From positions 1-11,385 of the forward strand of contig CAMALN010000033.1 in the NCBI GenBank assembly GCA_945836565.1: a stretch of DNA of 11,385 bases. Reading direction: 5' to 3'. The translations under genes were made by a program, and so were the position numbers. Under the pieces are notes generated by a model that made no database searches, was not told the DNA's origin, and saw only the letters and a program-made list of their open reading frames with translations. The DNA is from an uncultured Lachnospiraceae bacterium. Lineage in GTDB: Bacteria; Bacillota; Clostridia; Lachnospirales; Lachnospiraceae. Positions 5,933 to 11,385 of this stretch are shown piece by piece. Within the stretch, counting starts at the first letter, position 1; every line of letters starts with the position of its first letter.

Positions 5933-8900
5933 ATGGATGCTATAGTAGCAGCATTGAGAGAAGGACCGGGCTTTGCAAAGCTTCAGAATAATCTGGAGGA
6001 AGGACATATCCCACTTCACGTGTGGGGTATGGATAAAAGACATCTGCCTCTGCTTGCAAATGCAGTATCAGGGGAAGATAAGCTAAAGCTTATCGTAACC
6101 TATGATGAGAGGCGTGCCGGTGAGATAGTAGAAGCGCATAAGCTCTATGACAGGGATGTGCTGTATTATCCGGCGAAGGATCTGCTGTTTTATAATGCAG
6201 ATATACATGGAAGTCTCACTAATCAGGGAAGACTGGATATATTTAAGAAGCTGGCGAATCATGAGCGAATCACGGTAGTAACTACCATAGACGGTTTGAT
6301 GGATAAGCTTCCGCCGCTTACGGAGATTACGGGAAGTGTCATAACCATTGACCATAACGCAGCTATAGATGTTAAGGATTTTTCTGAAAAGCTTGTAACG
6401 CTTGGATATGAAAATGTATATAGAGTAGAGATACCGGGGCAGTTTTCGATAAGAGGCGGAATAATTGATATATTCCCACTTACCGAAGAGTGCCCTTGCC
6501 GTGTTGAGCTGTGGGGTGATGACATCGAATCTATCAGAAGCTTTGATGTGGACAGTCAGCGTTCCATAGAGGAGATAGACAGGGTAGTTATCTATCCGGC
6601 AGGAGAGATGGCTCTTTCATCGGATAGGATAAATAAGGGCCTTAACCGCATAGAGGAGGAGCATAAGAAGCAGGCTAAGCTTTTGAAGGAGAGCTTCAGG
6701 ACAGAGCAGTATGCAAGGCTCAATAAGATGGTTGCTTCTGTAAAGCAGGAGCTTTTGGAATACAATTCAAGCATGGGCTTAGACAGCATGGTTGAATATT
6801 TCTATGATCAAACCGTATCCTTTCTGGATTATTTTCCGGAGGATACCTGTATATATATAGATGATCCCGGCAGAGTTGCGAGTCATGCGGATTCGTATTG
6901 GCAGCAGTTTGTGACTTCTATGCAGGGGCGTCTTGAAGGCGGATATATCCTTCCTACCCAGGCAGATGTATTATATGAGCATAAGTATATTATGAAAAGG
7001 CTTGTGGAGCGAAAGCTCATACTGTTCTCGGAGTTTTACAAGAGGGAGCCGTTGTGGAAGGAAAAGGCAAGCTTGGAGATAGGGATAAAGCAGATAGCCG
7101 GCTTCAATAACAGCATGTCCGAGCTATCGGCATATATAAAGAAGGTACGAAAGGATAACTACCGGGTTGTTATAATGTCGCCTTCTGCCACACGTGCCAA
7201 GAGAATTGCAGTAACGCTTGAAGAGGATGACATCCCTGCATATTTTTCCGAGAAGAAGAACCGTACTCTGGTTGACAGGGAGGTATTCGTTACCTTAGGC
7301 AGAAGTGAGGGTGGCTTCGAGATACCGGAATGTAAGCTTGTGGTTGTATTTGAAGGAGATATATTTACAGCCAAGGAGCTTAAGAAAAAGAAGCAGGCAC
7401 CGAAATATCAGGGAGACAGAATAGGAAGCTTTTCTGATGTATTAGTAGGTGATTATGTAGTCCATGAAAACCATGGTGTGGGAATATATCGCGGTATCGA
7501 GAAGGTTGAGACCGGCGGTAAAATAAAGGATTTTATAAGCATAGAATATGCCAAGGGAAGTAAGCTCTTCATACCTGTAGAGCAGCTTGACAGGATAGGT
7601 AAGCTTTCAAGGTCACAGGATAGTACAAGAAAACCGAAATTAAACACCTTAGGCGGTGGAGATTGGGAGAAGGTCAGACAGCGTGTAAAGGGTCACGTGG
7701 AGGATATAGCAAAGGAGCTTATAGAGCTTTATGCCATACGAGAGACTACCAAGGGCTTTAAGTATTCAAAGGACAACAGCTGGCAGAGGGAATTCGAGGA
7801 GCTTTTTCCGTATGAGGAGACGCTTGACCAGCAAAAGGCTATAGAAGATACAAAGCGTGATATGGAAAGTGACAAAATCATGGACAGACTTATCTGCGGT
7901 GATGTTGGCTTTGGAAAGACAGAGGTTGCCATAAGGGCGGCATTTAAGGCTGTGCAGGATAATCGTCAGGTAGCATATCTTGTACCTACGACCATATTGG
8001 CTCAGCAGCATTATGAGACATTCTGCGAGCGTATGAAGGATTATCCGGTAAATGTCCGCATGCTGTCGAGATTTTGCACTTCGAAGCAGATTAAGACCAC
8101 GATTGAGGAGCTTAAGAGTGGCAAGGCTGACATAGTAATAGGTACGCACAGACTTCTGTCTAAGGATATAGAGTTTAAGTCACTGGGACTCCTTATCATC
8201 GATGAGGAGCAGAGATTTGGTGTGCGTCACAAGGAGAAGATAAAGCAGATTAAGAAGAATGTGGATGTCCTTACGCTTACTGCAACTCCGATACCGAGGA
8301 CGCTTCATATGAGCATGGTGGGACTTCGTGATATAAGTCTTCTGGAGGAGCCGCCGATAGACCGTATGCCTATACAGACCTACGTTATGGAATATGACCT
8401 TGAGTTTGTGAAGGAAGCGATAAACAGAGAGCTTGCCAGAAATGGTCAGGTATACTATGTCTACAACAGGGTTGAGTCTATAGATTTGATAACTACGGAG
8501 CTTAAAAGTGTGCTTCCGGATGCAAATATAATGTTTGCCCACGGCAAGATGCCGGAGCGTGAACTGGAGGACATAATGCACAGCTTCATCAAGAAGGAGA
8601 TAGATGTACTGGTATCTACAACCATTATAGAGACGGGTCTGGATATACCGAATGTAAATACTATCATAATCCATGATGCAGACAGATTCGGCTTGTCGCA
8701 GTTGTATCAGTTAAGAGGAAGGGTCGGAAGGTCTGACAGAAGCTCGTATGCATTCCTTATGTACAGAAAGGATAAGATACTTCGTGAGGATGCAGAGAAG
8801 CGACTTAAGGCTATAAGGGAATTCACAGACCTTGGCTCCGGCTATAAGATATCGATGAAGGACCTTGAGATAAGAGGTGCCGGAAATCTTCTCGGGCAGG

Positions 8901-9451
8901 AGCAGTCGGGAAATATCGAGGCGGTTGGTTATGACCTTTACTGTCGTATGCTTTCGGATGCCATAGCTAAGCTGTCCGGAGGAAATGTGGAGGCAGAATT
9001 TATCACCTCTATAGACCTGCCGTTTGATGCGTATATTCCGGACAATTATGTAATAAATGAGTTTGCGAAGCTTGATTTGTACAAGAGAATCTCAAAGTGC
9101 GAGACACTTGAGGATAATGATGCTATAATAGAGGAGGTTAAGGACCGTTTTGGCGAGCCGCCAAAGCAGTTTATGAACCTTTTGGATGTGGAATATATTA
9201 AGGCTTCCGCACACAGACATAATATAAGTGAGATTCGCTATAAGGACGGAAAGACTTATTTTATGATGTGGAAGGAAGCACCTATCAAGCCGGAAAAGCT
9301 ACCGGTATTCCTGAATAAATATCCGGGCGAATGCAAGATGCTTGCAGGCGAGCAGATGGGATTTAATATGGATATACCGATTATTCCGGAGGAGGCTTAT
9401 ATAGAAAAGGTTAAGGCTGTTATAGAGGATGTAGGTATTATTATAGAATAG
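5933..9451 (+). CDS. mfd: Transcription-repair coupling factor
   Basis: The 1172-residue ATP-dependent DNA translocase pushes stalled RNA polymerase off the template and recruits UvrA for nucleotide excision repair. The N-terminal third is the UvrB-like module, with GQFSIRGGIIDIFP near 169-182. The polymerase-interacting domain begins at GDYVVHENHGVGIYRG (from 506). The motor has Walker A GDVGFGKT (656-663), the DEEQ box (757-760), TATPIPRTLH (from 783), and QLRGRVGRS with arginines 928, 930 and 933. The translocation motif DLEIRGAGNLLGQEQSG starts at 977, and a C-terminal regulatory domain follows. Length and all motor motifs are those of an intact Mfd. The start is set by AAGGAGGT (5917-5924), the strongest ribosome binding site in the window, eight bases before the ATG. 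It lies 18 bases after pth in the same operon. Presence next to pth is a conserved Firmicute arrangement. Confidence 0.98.
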   Translation: MDAIVAALREGPGFAKLQNNLEEGHIPLHVWGMDKRHLPLLANAVSGEDKLKLIVTYDERRAGEIVEAHKLYDRDVLYYPAKDLLFYNADIHGSLTNQGRLDIFKKLANHERITVVTTIDGLMDKLPPLTEITGSVITIDHNAAIDVKDFSEKLVTLGYENVYRVEIPGQFSIRGGIIDIFPLTEECPCRVELWGDDIESIRSFDVDSQRSIEEIDRVVIYPAGEMALSSDRINKGLNRIEEEHKKQAKLLKESFRTEQYARLNKMVASVKQELLEYNSSMGLDSMVEYFYDQTVSFLDYFPEDTCIYIDDPGRVASHADSYWQQFVTSMQGRLEGGYILPTQADVLYEHKYIMKRLVERKLILFSEFYKREPLWKEKASLEIGIKQIAGFNNSMSELSAYIKKVRKDNYRVVIMSPSATRAKRIAVTLEEDDIPAYFSEKKNRTLVDREVFVTLGRSEGGFEIPECKLVVVFEGDIFTAKELKKKKQAPKYQGDRIGSFSDVLVGDYVVHENHGVGIYRGIEKVETGGKIKDFISIEYAKGSKLFIPVEQLDRIGKLSRSQDSTRKPKLNTLGGGDWEKVRQRVKGHVEDIAKELIELYAIRETTKGFKYSKDNSWQREFEELFPYEETLDQQKAIEDTKRDMESDKIMDRLICGDVGFGKTEVAIRAAFKAVQDNRQVAYLVPTTILAQQHYETFCERMKDYPVNVRMLSRFCTSKQIKTTIEELKSGKADIVIGTHRLLSKDIEFKSLGLLIIDEEQRFGVRHKEKIKQIKKNVDVLTLTATPIPRTLHMSMVGLRDISLLEEPPIDRMPIQTYVMEYDLEFVKEAINRELARNGQVYYVYNRVESIDLITTELKSVLPDANIMFAHGKMPERELEDIMHSFIKKEIDVLVSTTIIETGLDIPNVNTIIIHDADRFGLSQLYQLRGRVGRSDRSSYAFLMYRKDKILREDAEKRLKAIREFTDLGSGYKISMKDLEIRGAGNLLGQEQSGNIEAVGYDLYCRMLSDAIAKLSGGNVEAEFITSIDLPFDAYIPDNYVINEFAKLDLYKRISKCETLEDNDAIIEEVKDRFGEPPKQFMNLLDVEYIKASAHRHNISEIRYKDGKTYFMMWKEAPIKPEKLPVFLNKYPGECKMLAGEQMGFNMDIPIIPEEAYIEKVKAVIEDVGIIIE

Positions 9452-9491
9452 GATTTTATTTACGGATATCTACACTATAGTAGGAGGAACT

Positions 9492-10565
9492 ATGTCAGGT
9501 AAAAGAAGTTTATTGATTCTGATATGTACATGTCTGCTTGTGCTGTCGGGATGCTCATTTTCAGATAAGAGCAAGAAGAACAGGACTGTGGAGGATAGGA
9601 CTGCAGTATTTACATTTGCGGGTGAGACCGTGAGCAAGGGCGAGGTGTATATATACGTAAATACCGTGAAGGAGAGATACGAATACAGATACGGAGAGGA
9701 TGTATGGGATAAGACTCCCGAACAGCTGGCGACAAGCACGGATGTAGCAGAGGATGCTCCTACGATGGAGGAGGTTACCCGTGAGAATATCATACAGGAT
9801 ATAGTGAATACTAAGGTGCTTGTGTCAAAGCAGGAGGATTATGGCATAGAACTCTCTCCTGAGTGGATGCAGGAGCTTAAGGAACAGGCTGAAGCATTTT
9901 GCGATGGTCTAAATGATGCCGATGTACAGAGCATGGAGATAACGGTTGACCTGGCTTATAAGGTGCTGTATGAGAATGCAGTTGCCGGTCTGGTAAAGGA
10001 GAAGCTGCTTGCGGATTCGGATATAGAAATCTCGGATGAGACAGCCAGAATGACTACGTTTTATGATATGTATTTTAACTGCTTTACAAAGGATGCCGCC
10101 GGAAACATCATTCCATTTACGGAGGCAGAGAGAGAGAAGCAGTATGAGAATGCCATACAGGCATGCAGTATGCTTGCTACAGCGGAGGTAGACAACAATG
10201 CTGAGGCAAAGAGCATAGATAAGCTTGCGGATTATTATGAGCTTGAATATGCTTCGGATTATACACTCACGCCTGATGAGATACTTGAGATTTACGGTCA
10301 GGATATCTATGACAAGCTCTATGCTATGGAAAACGGAGATTACAGTACGGTTATAGAGAGTGAGTACGGATACCACGTATTCCTGATGATAGCTCTCACA
10401 GATAAGAAAGCCACCGCTGCGAATAAGGAGATAATAAAAAAGCAGCGTATGGATACACTGCTTCATGATTCTTATATAAAGTGGAGAAAAGAGCTGGATA
10501 AGGACTTCTCTTATCCGGATTCTGTAAATATGGATATATATAACAGTATAGTAATAAATGATTAG
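9492..10565 (+). CDS. PrsA/SurA-like lipoprotein, probable peptidylprolyl isomerase or chaperone
   Basis: The 357-residue product begins with a lipoprotein signal: basic MSGKRS, a hydrophobic stretch, and the lipobox LSGC with Cys21 as the lipidated residue. It should sit on the outer face of the membrane. Residues about 36-180 form the helical chaperone part with VFTFAGETVSKGEV, the usual opening of SurA/PrsA proteins. Residues about 186-303 look like a parvulin isomerase domain. Its end, LYAMENGDYSTVIESEYGYHVFLMI (split here as LYAMENGDYSTV at 277-288 and ESEYGYHVFLMI at 289-300), is clear. Its start is poor: the usual R-A-x-H-I-L strand is replaced by MTTFYDMYFNCF, so the conserved catalytic histidine of that strand seems absent. 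It may fold exported proteins without much isomerase activity. AGGAGG (9482-9487) precedes the ATG, 40 bases after mfd; it is the last gene of the operon. Its stop overlaps that of the opposing dUTPase gene. Confidence 0.82.
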   Translation: MSGKRSLLILICTCLLVLSGCSFSDKSKKNRTVEDRTAVFTFAGETVSKGEVYIYVNTVKERYEYRYGEDVWDKTPEQLATSTDVAEDAPTMEEVTRENIIQDIVNTKVLVSKQEDYGIELSPEWMQELKEQAEAFCDGLNDADVQSMEITVDLAYKVLYENAVAGLVKEKLLADSDIEISDETARMTTFYDMYFNCFTKDAAGNIIPFTEAEREKQYENAIQACSMLATAEVDNNAEAKSIDKLADYYELEYASDYTLTPDEILEIYGQDIYDKLYAMENGDYSTVIESEYGYHVFLMIALTDKKATAANKEIIKKQRMDTLLHDSYIKWRKELDKDFSYPDSVNMDIYNSIVIND

Positions 10566-11011
10566 TGAGTTCCGGTGGAACCAAAACCACCCTCACCGCG
10601 CTCTGTTACATCGAGCTCATCTACTACTGAAAAAGCGGCTGCTATGTATGGAGTGATTACGAGCTGTGCTATACGCTCGTTTGGTTCTATCGTAGCAGCT
10701 TTATTGCTGTGATTATGAAGTGCTACCATAACCTCTCCGCGGTAATCGGAATCAACTACACCAACCTTGTTGGCAGGCGCAAGTCCTTTCTTGGAAGCAA
10801 GTCCGCTTCTTGCATATATAAGACCTGCATAGCCCTCCGGGAGAGCCATGGAAAGTCCTGTAGGTACAAGAAATGTCTCGCCCGGCATAAGTGTGAGTGC
10901 TTCGTCAAGGCAGGCATACAAATCCGCACCTGCTGCATTCTTAGAACCATAGGTTGGAATGGTTGCTCCCTCACGTAATTTCTTTATCTCGACCGGAAAA
11001 CTTGTTATCAT
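10562..11011 (-). CDS. dut: dUTP diphosphatase (trimeric dUTPase)
   Basis: The 149-residue enzyme hydrolyses dUTP to dUMP and pyrophosphate, keeping uracil out of DNA and feeding dTMP synthesis. All five family motifs are present in order: I AGADLYA (27-33), II ARSGL (67-71), III GVVDSDYRGE (84-93) with catalytic Asp87 and the uracil-stacking Tyr90, IV RIAQLVI (113-119), and V RGEGGFGSTG (138-147), the flexible arm over the active site. Length is normal for the homotrimeric class. The start at 11011 is supported by AGGAGG (plus-strand 11018-11023) six bases upstream. The gene is transcribed against the glmU-to-lipoprotein operon. It follows the unrecognised partial gene in the same direction after 174 bases, with its own probable promoter. 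The stop codon TAA lies on the complement of 10562-10564, inside the last bases of the lipoprotein gene. Confidence 0.97.
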   Translation of the reverse strand: MITSFPVEIKKLREGATIPTYGSKNAAGADLYACLDEALTLMPGETFLVPTGLSMALPEGYAGLIYARSGLASKKGLAPANKVGVVDSDYRGEVMVALHNHSNKAATIEPNERIAQLVITPYIAAAFSVVDELDVTERGEGGFGSTGTH

Positions 11012-11185
11012 ATGAAACCTCCTAAGTATTTTTTATATAATAGTTACATAGTAGTTGCTTTGTATAGCCTGGTAATAGTGATGAATCTTAATAGTAACGC
11101 ATTCTAATAATAAATGTCTGGATTAATTTGTTATAGCATTATAGCTTATGCTTTGTCATATTATGTCACAATGCTTCATTGTATC
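11012..11185. other. Intergenic region between the partial gene and dut
   Basis: This very AT-rich 174-base gap carries the dut ribosome binding site (11018-11023), the promoter described separately, and several small symmetries. These are AGCAT/ATGCT arms at 11135-11152 around an 8-base centre, and ACAATG-CTT-CATTGT at 11168-11182, a six-pair hairpin just after the stop of the partial gene. Neither hairpin is followed by a T-run on the minus strand, so I see no good intrinsic terminator. No open frame with a ribosome binding site is present. Confidence 0.5.
11130..11159 (-). promoter_or_regulatory. dut: Probable dut promoter
   Basis: On the minus strand ATGACA (complement of 11154-11159) is separated by 18 bases from TATAAC (complement of 11130-11135), each one base off the sigma-A consensus. 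A perfect TATAAT (complement of 11138-11143) with GTGACA (complement of 11164-11169) at a 20-base spacing is a less likely overlapping alternative. Transcription would start near 11123 and give a leader of about 110 bases. The two TGACA boxes repeat every 10 bases, one helical turn, so they could also be a protein site. Confidence 0.45.
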
Positions 11186-11385
11186 TTACTCCTGAGAATT
11201 CTCGTACTCCCAGTGTACTACTTCTCCTGCTCTTAGTGAAGCAGGCACATCGATTATTCTCTGGTTAGAAGAACCTCTGAATCTTAGGCGTAGATTCTTT
11301 AATTCCTCCACGAACTTTCCGTCTACCATGATATCAAAGCTTTCCACAAGCTCCTTGGTATCAGGATTGTTCAGATACATATCCT
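11186..11385 (-). CDS. 3' end of an unrecognised protein gene, cut by the window edge
   Basis: A minus-strand frame enters from the right edge and ends with TAA (complement of 11186-11188). About 66 C-terminal residues are visible. They include VESFDIMVDGKFVEELKNLR, then LRLRFRGSSNQRIIDVP and a polar end WEYENSQE. The Met at 11380-11378 is probably internal, because the frame is open up to the edge and no ribosome binding site can be seen. The stretch is charged, mixed alpha/beta in look, with no membrane segment. I do not recognise a family from this fragment. It is transcribed toward dut. A perfect 10-base palindrome GAGAATTCTC lies in its last codons (11194-11203). Confidence 0.6.
   Translation of the reverse strand, partial: DMYLNNPDTKELVESFDIMVDGKFVEELKNLRLRFRGSSNQRIIDVPASLRAGEVVHWEYENSQE

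Noticed and set aside
7766..8674. Minus-strand frames of 127 and 164 codons inside mfd
   Set aside because: They are antisense to conserved helicase motifs, have a composition rich in Leu, Tyr, His and Arg, and have no ribosome binding site.
10574..10591. GGTGG/CCACC hairpin near the dut/lipoprotein junction as a shared terminator
   Set aside because: It has only five pairs and no T-run after it on either strand. It also encodes the conserved GGFGSTG arm of dUTPase.
11194..11203. Perfect palindrome GAGAATTCTC as an operator
   Set aside because: It is only ten bases long and lies within the final codons of the partial gene. A chance palindrome of this size is common.

Overview
The window looks like a chromosomal segment of a Gram-positive anaerobe of the class Clostridia, most likely a member of the Lachnospiraceae. 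This rests on strong AGGAGG-type ribosome binding sites, AT-leaning codon use rich in ATA, AGA and AGG, a fused FeoA-FeoB ferrous iron transporter, and the Firmicute-type order glmU-pth-mfd-peptidylprolyl isomerase. The family-level assignment is inference from style and gene order, not from a marker gene. Coding density is high. There are no RNA genes, insertion sequences, CRISPR arrays or phage genes that I can see.

Region 1 (89-1999) encodes the least ordinary protein here. A sigma-70-like N-terminal half is joined to a long Gly/Ala/Val repeat tract, one clear membrane helix and a 270-residue predicted extracytoplasmic domain. It is laid out like a membrane-tethered sigma factor or a one-protein sensor. 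Region 2 (2060-4447) is feoAB, a ferrous iron transporter with the small FeoA domain fused in front of the GTPase/permease. A Fur-box-like sequence lies between the two genes.

Region 3 (about 4474-10565) looks like one operon with a good extended -10 promoter and a roughly 100-nt leader. The leader contains a hairpin and a possible tiny leaderless ORF. The genes are a pyrophosphorylase-only GlmU-like enzyme (UDP-GlcNAc and cell wall precursors), pth (peptidyl-tRNA hydrolase), mfd (transcription-coupled repair) and a PrsA/SurA-like lipoprotein (extracytoplasmic folding). The Bacillus-like order would have bifunctional glmU and prs before pth; here the acetyltransferase half and prs are both absent.

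Region 4 (10562-11385) is on the minus strand: a complete dUTPase gene, its promoter region, and the 3' end of an unrecognised gene that leaves the window. The dUTPase gene meets the lipoprotein gene tail to tail, and their stop codons overlap by four bases.

Most of the window is ordinary housekeeping. The best candidates for something undescribed are the sigma/Gly-Ala/membrane/ectodomain fusion and, more weakly, the glmU-pth leader.
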